DNA of 64,000 nt, from positions 1 to 64,000 of the forward strand of contig JAZQUV010000018.1 of assembly GCA_045631465.1 (NCBI GenBank). Direction: 5' to 3'. Position numbers and translations under genes: made by a program. Under the pieces are notes generated by a model. It had not been told where the DNA came from. It ran no database searches and saw nothing but the letters and a program-made list of their open reading frames with translations. Within the stretch, counting starts at the first letter, position 1. The number at the start of each line of letters is the position of its first letter. Source of the DNA: Aphodosoma sp045631465. GTDB taxonomy: Bacteria > Bacteroidota > Bacteroidia > Bacteroidales > Paludibacteraceae. Of the stretch, positions 54,901-60,820 are shown one piece after another.

Positions 54901-55375
54901 AATAGAATATAATATGAGCATTCTCATTACCACTAGCCGTACGTTTAATCCACACTGCAATAGAATCCGGACGATAAGTAAACTGAATCCCCCCATCTGT
55001 ACCTGCTGTAGCAGATCCTGTACTCAACCCCTCTATATAACTCCAAGGTTTACCCAAAGTAACCCATGCTGGACTTATTTCAGTAATACCTGCTGCTCCA
55101 ACTTCTGTATTTATTGCTTTTGCGCAATAAGTCCCACTATGTGCATTCCCATCAGGAAATACCATGTTGGCGCCGGCCTTAACGCCCATCACTTCTTTCC
55201 TAATATTCGACGTATTCCAATTCACTGGTCGTTGTCCATCCTCCCATTGATTCAAAGCGTCATACTCCCAATTCTCAAAACCCGAATTAGGCAATTGTTG
55301 CGCTTTCAGCATTGACATTTGACAACAAATAGTCAAAAACAACAAAGTAACAATAAGTAAAAATCTTCTTTTCAT
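45953..55375 (-). CDS. Giant repetitive secreted surface protein (3140 residues)
   Basis: A single open frame of 9.4 kb. The signal peptide is MKRRFLLIVTLLFLTICC...LKAQ; the start at 55375 is preferred over 55426. Residues of about 30-270 form a PCMD-like carbohydrate-binding or jelly-roll module (LPNSGFENWEYDALNQWEDG ... ATIWADDIRLIY). About 15 repeats of roughly 85 residues follow, with the pattern L..I.vnG..i.GFd....Y.v.lP.Gtt..P.v ... i.V.aedG...tY.i.F, most like the cadherin-like/Ig beta-sandwich PF12733. A second jelly-roll module lies at about 1548-1748, then another 15 repeats. The C-terminal 70 residues (VKVMIYTADGTPI ... YTFVYDNQVIASGKFVR) resemble a T9SS sorting tail. Probable role: long adhesin or glycan-binding fibre. 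Unlikely to be an enzyme. Confidence 0.88.
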   Translation of the reverse strand: MKRRFLLIVTLLFLTICCQMSMLKAQQLPNSGFENWEYDALNQWEDGQRPVNWNTSNIRKEVMGVKAGANMVFPDGNAHSGTYCAKAINTEVGAAGITEISPAWVTLGKPWSYIEGLSTGSATAGTDGGIQFTYRPDSIAVWIKRTASGNENAHIIFYSWKGTSRGDSYKNRNNGCSSTTHYDEESDIRQLVDANDCGTPVSATQVAEAMWRSKETFAEWTEIKVPITYLSNEKPEKCNMIISAANYPNKRASTVEKNATIWADDIRLIYSSKVHEVLLNGRPMTGFNQNVYEMEYSLGKSATAVPELTLKRSGRLLDASEYTIEYGAIEEVTTITVKAEDGSSTTTYKIKFVGEKLMNNSRPADIKVNGMSLNGFSPYVLAYNVELPFGTTEVPLVEVEKAEEDQTVTITQATSTTGSATVVVTAPDGVTKSTYTINFSVAMLKDNTLTDIRINGETIKGFAPSTNNYVVELPLGTTEAPVVEYTTAYPEHHDIVVENKGLDGGVVIKVTPKGTTNTRTYKITYKITESSYSRLAMIYIDGEELTGFDVDKTSYTVNLPLGTTTAPKITWEQGDVYQVVTFVDGGLEGTSQITVKSQSGTFTTIYRITFYAQKSSVSTLADIKLNGVSIEGFASDVKDYVVNLPLGTTAVPTVTYTKGDEYQTVTVNNAANLSGTTRVTVTAQDGSYSVYTIKYSVQQSSVSTLNGIQLDGVLVEGFESERFEYTIVLPRGTTKLPVITWEVADEFQTVRLTEGGVNGESRITVTAQSGARNTYVLKFSVETNSNVNLNAIKVGGVAIEGFRADSLDYRCVLPSGTIVLPEIEVEKADAAQVVVIQKGGVNGVTLIKVSAEDGTLRTYTITFSVEKSANAFLKMIYVDGVALDGFDAEKLEYTYEIAEDAAKCPTFTVDKNAGQVVSIVTPQIVGVAKITVQPESGAANVYTVRVHYPESNVVALKDLKVAGATIEGFDAEVLEYTYKLPLGVVELPIVEYELLDASQVAYIEKGGVNGDTRVYVRAENGAERVYVVHFEIEKTSVATLTSIQFDGDTIADFEANKFEYTLELPIDATQLPSVTYTKENEAQQVMMSLPALEGVATIEVIAADEKAKQTYVLNIVKAQSTKVELSQIAVNGRQIEWSRFEGDSVVLSSMEIEAEMPVVTYVVGDEYQTVALADAGWKGTDILVVSQDRKSQRLYKVRYNMVLSSEARLEDLQLYGNDGSYAFETISGFHADKKEYVVELPWRTRIVPQIYAKPVDSDAQVTITYGGVNDTTIVSVLSPDSTVTEEYRIVFAVAKSNIATLSNVELSNEEITFSFDENVFDYQINLPYQVNTVPTLEWINGNHGDLVEQTVIYKHGNLLTPSTLTVVAEDGTTNVYTFTFKKTVSDKANVLQAVTIGSETVTIVEGQYEYDVVLPHNTVKVPEISYIKNYEEQAVFVSANSPNGKARVVVYSQDATDRKEYIFNLSVDNTPIIAFEDIKVNGVSLAGFKPEKTTYVYEVTDGKKPTVSYTIPDGLACDVLVNNSNLFRVVLHDPVTEIVYSIYYHYTSDVIPNADFSQWGEAKNNGGAKPIGWEVPADKASSFLSTFKTGKEVYNENNSGVVRLSITKTSAIDGIGGSFPTTIAMAGLNVSLREAGKTTVTVDNGAGISYRNTPDVFYFDSRRISSSYVSEWYALVNVGDGSTMKSNKFTQSFTSYDGGLTTQSFAIGYVDGVEVNKLNIAFNASGVEKCGHNKGQKAELLIDNLRFGYNNLLKDIKIDGQSYEYFSPKTFTYNNIILDAESINPSIKIEGQVADQEHDIVMTEEDSQRRRTAIITSKGEDGKVCTYTLNFMRSESYNNKLSGLYVGGVLLEGFNSEKLNYTYVIPNLDRQLPSVMALGSSYHQTIEYGVLNSNTLSVLVTAESGDKRTYTIEFVEEKNNVATLKSIGGLDGFDADVYEYNVRLGANDALPVYTFERESEGQVVTYTVAEPQSKIEVLAQDGVAKGEYAINFIREVPMSNKLTSLVVNGESFVDFAEDNYLYQVNVTDIECVKYVFTTGEVADKVVVVSTADTTKIILDTTTYEIAQIVTPKALSDLAVLEIDGARIEGFAPAIDEYELDAEHYGKNYLRAVAPENASMSVNFAENANADLSKPEAVFTFTTVSEDAQNIKDTRVVFATEKNSVATLKNILINGASLSVNGVGYTSSAAFDANIFEYDIEMEYLGDIKVDQPQQPTVSVEYAAYGQTSDITSETLVNGVRYIITVTAESGATVEYVLNVTNQLSDNTSLNDLALNYVSIKNFDANTLIYNYAVEADETQPIVTYERGDAYQNVNVVDLGDTILIVVTAENGDTREYRVNIETQRSSDVTLAAILKDGQLLDGFKPSDFEYNFDLPVGTAVVPELSVVAGQDGQTIDIIDGGLDGTTIIRVTAEDGSTMDYQIHYNLLLSEENRLNMIYVNGLPLVKEGVGYTANRNFDAKRSEYRITTVVGTQKPIISYEAMDQWQSIEMITTEDGTVIIKVSPQTEGLEREYVIEFETINSTNSALKALYVDGVGVEGFDADELMYTIALPVGRKTLPVIEWEVGDEYQTVTLESSNEFNKPNYIHVVAGNKDVTRTYVILFTQTLSENNDLLGLYIAGMPNFDFDPTQTEYDVQLPIGATELPELTYEKGDEYQTVEIINGGLEGGYKVIVTAENGMQKYYFVNFSVEFSKVALLSGIYTDGEMIDAFDSEVYEYQMTIKYEQTYLPRITYSVVDPASSVEYIPAILVGDTAVINVTAEDGVTSASYRIAFIKEKCPISQLKSIIIGGENISTKAQNFSANMDFSSDVYDYEIEFPYGTTELPKIEYEAMAEVYSSIEIKGLSLDSVTYITVISEDEMNISEYSISYVVRKSDNAYLKSLAVSDMPEAIEFDSLVFEYVVTFPIGTDTASLPTAEDLLYEQILPTQTVVVSQNSPTEIVVLVTAEDGITTNVYVVEFEILLSSNTLLNDLKVNGVSIENFSSTQYEYTYLLFPSASIPEVSYEKAEDSQIVDITYGFINEPTIIYVEAEDGSIGTYTINFMTTDRNPGNAPSYDDVAWTTLGEGYFKASSLRDNVKVMIYTADGTPILTETVGLVDPNDDIRLPHEGGTIIYLPNNRQIYIYTFVYDNQVIASGKFVR

Positions 55376-55499
55376 ATTATTTTTTTTAGTTATACATTTC
55401 ATATTCAGAGGCATAGTATTCCACAATACTACAAACCAAAAAACTCGGTAAAGTTACAAAAAATTATTCATACCACATACCTTATATATATACGTTCAC

Positions 55500-55537
55500 A
55501 CTGAATGGTAATATTTAGCAACTGAATGGTAAATTAC
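55500..55537. promoter_or_regulatory. Direct and inverted repeat, operator-like
   Basis: actgaatggtaa occurs at 55500-55511 and 55521-55532, 21 bp apart (two helical turns). The second copy continues into ggtaaattacc, an inverted repeat. It may bind a regulator of one or both divergent units. Confidence 0.5.
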
Positions 55538-55639
55538 CAACAATAACAAAGTCTCTCAATCCTCCAAATTCCTCCCTTTTTTACCCCAAAAATTTCACCA
55601 AAAAACACCCCACTAAAATACAATAACCCCCTCCCTTGT

Positions 55640-55666
55640 TTAAATATACTATACAGCTACCTGCAA
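55640..55666. repeat. Dispersed tatactatacagc-acctgcaagc element
   Basis: aatatactatacagctacct followed by gcaagc is the reverse complement of the element near 44744-44770 with one difference. Confidence 0.7.
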
Positions 55667-55796
55667 GCAACCTTTACCCTACCCTCAAAACCCTCTCTAA
55701 AATACAATAAGCCCCCCCGAAAATCAAGCAAAAAAACAAAGAAAAAAACACCTAAACCCAAAACCTAAAAATAACACCACAAAAAACAAAAAACTA

Positions 55797-55827
55797 TTGT
55801 ATATTCACCATTTTTATCGTAACTTTG
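55797..55827 (+). promoter_or_regulatory. Promoter of the secreted-protein cluster
   Basis: TTG at 55797-55799 and TAACTTTG at 55820-55827 (20-bp spacer), 42 bases before the ATG. Confidence 0.72.
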
Positions 55828-55868
55828 CAACAAGTTTTACCCAATCAAAAACAAACACACCAATCAAT

Positions 55869-57884
55869 ATGAAAAAATCACTATTCTTTATTATTCTAGC
55901 CACAATATCGAATCTCTTAGTGGCACAAACCGAATACACTACAATTGCCGAAATACGCAATCTAGAAAATGGTAGCACAGTGAAATACACTGGCTTAGCC
56001 ACCACAACATACTATGGCGTAGGAGGCATTTTGATTCAAGACGAAACAGGAGCTCTATACATAAAAAATGCTCAACTTGCCGAGTCTGGCACATCTTCAA
56101 TCAAAACCAACATGCAAATCACTTCAATCTCTGGCACATTCAAAAAATCAAGTTCCGAAGAAATGTCCCACATCGAAGTTGCAAATCGTGCCATAAACTC
56201 AATCGAAATCAAAAACCAAGAAGCAACATTCTCTATCGCCGACATAACCACTGCCGACTTCCTTGCCAACCCACAAGCATATGAATGCCAACCTATTCGT
56301 CTTAGCAACGCAGACGTAAAAAGCACAGGATGGGCATACTACATTAGCGACAACACAACCGAAGTAACTCTTGTCGCCGATTGGGGCGTAACCATCCCTG
56401 CCCGTGGCACTTTCGAAGGATACTATGGCAACAATGGCACTCAAGGCTTCATCATCCAATCTGCAACTGCCCAAGCTTTTGCAACCATCATCAATATCAA
56501 AGAAGCATACGAAACCACAGCTCCTAACACTCTCGAAATCATCGAACCGATGATAGTGAGCCACATACGCACAAATGCCGACAACTCTGCCGACGTGTAT
56601 GTCCAACAAACCGACCAATACATGACAACTTGCGGCATCCGCTTGCACATCGAACAATACAATCTCAACATCGCTGCAGGCGACTCTATCTCTGGCGTAA
56701 AAGGTCTCTTCACTGCATACACCGACGGCAAAGGCTCTACATTCAACATCACTGCCGACGATGCACAAAACATAAAAATCATCTCATCCAACAACACAAT
56801 CGAAACAACCCTCATCGACGACCTCGAATACATAATGGGCGACGGCGTGCGCAACTACGAATCTCTACTCGTCGTCACACCTAAAGGCACGATCTCTAAA
56901 GACAACGACACATACTACCTCACTGCTGCAGGCAAAAAAATCACTTTAACAGGCACCGACTTCTCAAAATTCGAAGGCCAAAACGTCGCAATCATTGGCA
57001 TCGTAGATGCAGGACACATCAACCCTGGCAAAACCACACTCATCGCACGTAGCGAACAAGACGTATTAGCCACAAGCTACACATTCGACAACATTGCCGA
57101 CATGAAAGCACAAGGCGAACCTCTCGCCACTGGCATCACATACTCCCTCCGCAACAATGTATTAGTCACACACATACACTCTTGGCGAGTAGAAGAACTC
57201 ACCATCTATGGGCTCTTCGTACAAGACCACACAGCTGGTCTCTACATCGAAACTCAAGCCAAACCTAACGTCGCTGCTGGCGACTCTATCAAGGGCGTCG
57301 TAGGCTCATATCACGGATACATCGCTCAAAACTCAGGAGCCAAATTCACCATCATATCTTCTAACAATCTCGACAAAATCGTCTATGAAGATGTAACAAT
57401 GACAACACTTAAAAACAATCCCGAAAAATACGCAAGCCAAGTTGTTCGCCTCATAGGCGTCGGTCATGGCACTCGCAAAGTCAACAACTACGGTCAAGAG
57501 TCAACACAAAAATATCTCTACCAAGACAAAGACACCATGGTATACGACATTTGGAATTACGACCTCTACGAAACCAGCAACATCGTCGGCGTATTCGACT
57601 ATGGCAGCTATCAACCATTCAGTATCGTACCCCTCAGTCAAGCTCACATCACTCCATACAATGGAACAAATACCGAAAACGTATTTGACAACAATATCAT
57701 ACACATCCAAAACAACCACTTGATTGCCGAAGGTGCTTCATCAATCACCATCTACAATCTCAAAGGTCAAATCATCGCACAAACCGACACCGACAATATC
57801 AATATCAACGCCTTAAATAATGGTGTATATATTGCCGTTGCCAACCTAAAAGGTTCAAATGTCGCAATCAAATTCGCACGATAA
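55869..57884 (+). CDS. Secreted OB-fold repeat protein with T9SS-type tail (family A, copy 1)
   Basis: A 671-residue secreted protein (signal MKKSLFFIILATISNLLVA). The body has three or four OB-fold-like modules with the recurring pattern kytG...y..gGILIQDETGALYIK ... I..isG.f, followed by AGDSI.GV.G and QDHTAGLYIET. These resemble OB-fold modules of unnamed Bacteroidota surface proteins. The last 70 residues (IHIQNNHLIAEGASSITIYNLKGQIIAQ ... NNGVYIAVANLKGSNVAIKFAR) match the T9SS type A sorting domain. It is paralogous to the gene at 60821. The ATG at 55869 is chosen over 55797 because the promoter lies between them. Confidence 0.82.
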   Translation: MKKSLFFIILATISNLLVAQTEYTTIAEIRNLENGSTVKYTGLATTTYYGVGGILIQDETGALYIKNAQLAESGTSSIKTNMQITSISGTFKKSSSEEMSHIEVANRAINSIEIKNQEATFSIADITTADFLANPQAYECQPIRLSNADVKSTGWAYYISDNTTEVTLVADWGVTIPARGTFEGYYGNNGTQGFIIQSATAQAFATIINIKEAYETTAPNTLEIIEPMIVSHIRTNADNSADVYVQQTDQYMTTCGIRLHIEQYNLNIAAGDSISGVKGLFTAYTDGKGSTFNITADDAQNIKIISSNNTIETTLIDDLEYIMGDGVRNYESLLVVTPKGTISKDNDTYYLTAAGKKITLTGTDFSKFEGQNVAIIGIVDAGHINPGKTTLIARSEQDVLATSYTFDNIADMKAQGEPLATGITYSLRNNVLVTHIHSWRVEELTIYGLFVQDHTAGLYIETQAKPNVAAGDSIKGVVGSYHGYIAQNSGAKFTIISSNNLDKIVYEDVTMTTLKNNPEKYASQVVRLIGVGHGTRKVNNYGQESTQKYLYQDKDTMVYDIWNYDLYETSNIVGVFDYGSYQPFSIVPLSQAHITPYNGTNTENVFDNNIIHIQNNHLIAEGASSITIYNLKGQIIAQTDTDNININALNNGVYIAVANLKGSNVAIKFAR

Positions 57885-57925
57885 TAACATTATTGCAAAA
57901 ACATAAACAAATAACCATAACAACT

Positions 57926-59338
57926 ATGAAAAAAAATCTCTTTAAATCACTCGCTTGCATGATGGCATTTGTAGCAATGCCTCTCGCTGCTCAAGAAGTC
58001 ACTCTCACGGCTCTAACTGCCGATGACGATGCAACAATCGCCGGCATGTCAAACAATGGCAAATGGGCAGTCGGTTACGCTTTCGACAATAGCGACAACG
58101 CTGCAAGCAACATCAATGCATCTGTTTGGAATCTCGAAACAGGCGAACGCACAGTGCTCACCTCATACGAAGACGGAATCTCTGAAGCAAACTGCATCAG
58201 CAACGATGGCACACTCATCGGTGGTGCATACCTCGGCGAAGCTGCATACTACACCAACGGAGCCTGGCACGCATTACCAAAAATGGAAGGCTACACAATG
58301 GGTACCGTCAAATCTTTAGCAATCACACCCGAAGGCGACACAATCTTCGTAGGCTACATAATGGATGGTCCCGACGGACAAGCAGCCGAAGCTGTTAAAT
58401 GGGTCAATGGTGCTATTGAATATGTCAATCCCGACAACTTTATCTACGACAGATTTGGCGAACTTGCAACTGTCAACACTTGCTGGGATATCTCTGAAGA
58501 TGGCAAAGTAATCCTCGGCAGCATGGAATTCAACGCCAAACCACACCAATCTGCATTCATCGCAAACAGAGACGACATCTATCTCATCGAAACCGAAACA
58601 GAAAACAACTACAACTTTAGCTTCATCTTTGCTCCAAAAATGAGTGCAAACGGCAAATATGTAGTAGGCTCATACCGCCACGTAATTTTCGAAGAAGACA
58701 ACCAATTCCCAACAACCGACATCTACCAACCATGCCTATTCGACACAGAAGCAAAACGCCTTCAAGTGTTCGAATGCCCATTCGAATGCGGTGCATACGA
58801 TGTCGACAACAACGGACGCATCTATGTCAACAGCCCAGTAGAAACTAACCCTATCCGCCAAGCATACATCTACAAAGAAGGCGAATACGTAGAATTAGAA
58901 CGCATCCTTCGCCCTGCAGGTATCACTCAAGCACAAATCGAAGAAGTAGCTGGCAACTATAACGAAGAAGGCAACGACAATCTCGGAACCATCCTCGCTG
59001 TTTCTGCAGATGGTTTGACTATCGTAGGATGCGCAGGCGAATGTAAACGTTACAATTGGGTTGCTCGTCTCTCAAAATCACTCTACGAAATGGACGTCGA
59101 AGTAAGCAACACTCCTATCTCTTACGACAATCTTGCTGCATACTACAACAATGGCACAATCATCCTATCTGGCATGGTCGACCGAGTAGAAGTATATAAC
59201 GTAACTGGTGCATTAGTAATGAATCAAGCTGTTGAATCTGCATTCGTTGATGCTCAACTCAAAACTGGCATCTACATCGTAAAAATGTACAACAACACAT
59301 CTAACACAATTTCAACAAGCAAAATTATTGTTAAATAA
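57926..59338 (+). CDS. Secreted propeller-like protein with T9SS-type tail (family B, copy 1)
   Basis: A 470-residue secreted protein (signal MKKNLFKSLACMMAFVAMPLAA). The body repeats the pattern iS.dGk..vG......a..W..G.....L (SNNGKWAVGYAF, ISNDGTLIGGAYLG, ISEDGKVILGSMEF, SANGKYVVGSYRH, VSADGLTIVGCAG), like HAF-type beta-propeller repeats. The C-terminus (VEVYNVTGALVMNQAV ... LKTGIYIVKMYNN ... STSKIIVK) is a T9SS-like tail. No catalytic residues were recognised. It follows family A copy 1 by 41 bp without a terminator. Confidence 0.8.
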   Translation: MKKNLFKSLACMMAFVAMPLAAQEVTLTALTADDDATIAGMSNNGKWAVGYAFDNSDNAASNINASVWNLETGERTVLTSYEDGISEANCISNDGTLIGGAYLGEAAYYTNGAWHALPKMEGYTMGTVKSLAITPEGDTIFVGYIMDGPDGQAAEAVKWVNGAIEYVNPDNFIYDRFGELATVNTCWDISEDGKVILGSMEFNAKPHQSAFIANRDDIYLIETETENNYNFSFIFAPKMSANGKYVVGSYRHVIFEEDNQFPTTDIYQPCLFDTEAKRLQVFECPFECGAYDVDNNGRIYVNSPVETNPIRQAYIYKEGEYVELERILRPAGITQAQIEEVAGNYNEEGNDNLGTILAVSADGLTIVGCAGECKRYNWVARLSKSLYEMDVEVSNTPISYDNLAAYYNNGTIILSGMVDRVEVYNVTGALVMNQAVESAFVDAQLKTGIYIVKMYNNTSNTISTSKIIVK

Positions 59339-59347
59339 CACATAACA

Positions 59348-59388
59348 AACGAGTAGTCGATAACCCCACAAAGTTATCACTACTCGTT
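59348..59388 (+). terminator. Hairpin between the A-B and B-A pairs
   Basis: aacgagtagt-c-gataac pairs with gttatc-actactcgtt (one bulge) around about 7 bases. There is no strong T-run, so it may be an attenuator or processing stem rather than a full terminator. Confidence 0.6.
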
Positions 59389-59408
59389 CCTATAAAACAA
59401 ATAATACT

Positions 59409-60812
59409 ATGAGGAAAAAACTACTCAACACCCTACTACTCATGGTTTTGGCAGCAAGCAATGCCATATCGCAAACTGCCACTCTCACTCCCATATTAGA
59501 AATTGACGGTGCTGCAATCACAAGCATCTCAACAAATGGCAAATGGGCTTGTGGTTCAACATTCAACAACAACGATGGTGCTGGATATCAAAGCAATGCA
59601 TCTAAGTGGAATCTTGAAACAGGCGAACGCACATATCTTGTAACAGAAGAAGAAAGCAATGCCCAATCCGATGCATTCGCAATCACCAACGATGGTTCTC
59701 TCATCGTAGGTCAATATCTCTATCAACCTGCCTACTACACCAATGGTGCATGGCACACACTCGAGCTCACACAAGGTTACACCATCGGTGAAGCTCGCGA
59801 TGTAGCAATTGTCAATGGCGACACCATTATCGTTGGCCGCATATTCGATGGCGATGGCTACCAAAAAGTACAATCTGCCAAATGGGTAAACGGCAAATTC
59901 GAAAAACTAACAAACCTCATCCCTCGCGAATATCAATACAACGAAGACAACAAAATGGCAAACCAAATACTCGGCATTTCTGATGATGGCCGCACTCTCC
60001 TTGGTTCATTCGACCCTTTCACTTGGCCTCTTCGCAAACCTTTCATTATTCGCGATAGCGTATTCACTCTTCTTGATATCCAAGGCAGAGAAGAATTTAG
60101 CAAATATCACGCTAATTTCGACTTCTTCAAAGAAGAAAAACTCGACCACAAAGGCAAATATGTTGCTCTCACATTCTTTAGCAACACCCATATCCCTTGT
60201 GTATACGACATCGAAAACGACAAATTCATAGTTATGACAACAGCTCCATACGAAACCGGATGCAAAGCTGTTGACGAAAATGGTAATGCCTACTATGCTG
60301 GTCCTGTAACCACTGGTGTCGACCGCAAATCGTATGTCACAATTCAAGACCATCCTGTCGAAGTCGACAATATTCTCAGAAATGCCTATGGCATCACTCA
60401 AGAACAAATCAATGCCACTTGCGCCGACCCCGACCTCACAGGTAGCATCCGCTATATCTACGACGTTGCTGCTGACGGCAAAACACTCATCGGTTCTGCT
60501 GGCTTTGGCACAGGTGGTTACAATTGGGTGCTATCATTATCTCACTCTCTATTCGAAATCGGATACGACCCTAAAACTAATATCGAAAACAATACTGCGT
60601 TTACCAAAGTCGTAGCTTTCTACAACCTTGGCAAAATCAACATTATTGGCGATGCCGATTATGTAGAAATATACAATATAAGTGGTTCATTAGTAGAAAA
60701 AAACAAAGTTGAAAACTCTACTATTGACACTTACTTAAACAATGGTGTATATATCGTAAAACTATATAAAAACAACATCATCGCAAACACAAACAAATTA
60801 ATAATTAAATAA
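59409..60812 (+). CDS. Secreted propeller-like protein with T9SS-type tail (family B, copy 2)
   Basis: A 467-residue paralogue of the preceding gene (signal MRKKLLNTLLLMVLAASNAISQ). The same propeller phrases occur (STNGKWACGSTFNNNDG ... SNASKWNLETGERTYL, ITNDGSLIVGQYL, ISDDGRTLLGSF, VAADGKTLIGSAG). The tail (VEIYNISGSLVEKNKV ... YLNNGVYIVKLYKN ... NKLIIK) is T9SS-like. It is 8 bp upstream of family A copy 2, so the pair is certainly co-transcribed. Confidence 0.8.
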   Translation: MRKKLLNTLLLMVLAASNAISQTATLTPILEIDGAAITSISTNGKWACGSTFNNNDGAGYQSNASKWNLETGERTYLVTEEESNAQSDAFAITNDGSLIVGQYLYQPAYYTNGAWHTLELTQGYTIGEARDVAIVNGDTIIVGRIFDGDGYQKVQSAKWVNGKFEKLTNLIPREYQYNEDNKMANQILGISDDGRTLLGSFDPFTWPLRKPFIIRDSVFTLLDIQGREEFSKYHANFDFFKEEKLDHKGKYVALTFFSNTHIPCVYDIENDKFIVMTTAPYETGCKAVDENGNAYYAGPVTTGVDRKSYVTIQDHPVEVDNILRNAYGITQEQINATCADPDLTGSIRYIYDVAADGKTLIGSAGFGTGGYNWVLSLSHSLFEIGYDPKTNIENNTAFTKVVAFYNLGKINIIGDADYVEIYNISGSLVEKNKVENSTIDTYLNNGVYIVKLYKNNIIANTNKLIIK

Positions 60813-60820
60813 AATCTATT

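Larger units (their letters stand above)
55376..55868. other. Divergent intergenic region, giant protein / secreted-protein cluster
   Basis: A 493-bp region. Near the giant gene lies a degenerate -7 (TAACTTTA on the minus strand, 55449-55456). Paired ctgaatggtaa repeats lie at 55501-55532. Two ctaaaatacaataa units lie at 55614-55628 and 55696-55710, and the dispersed tatactatacagc element at 55640-55666. A clear promoter for the plus-strand cluster is at 55797-55827. No gene was seen. Confidence 0.7.
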
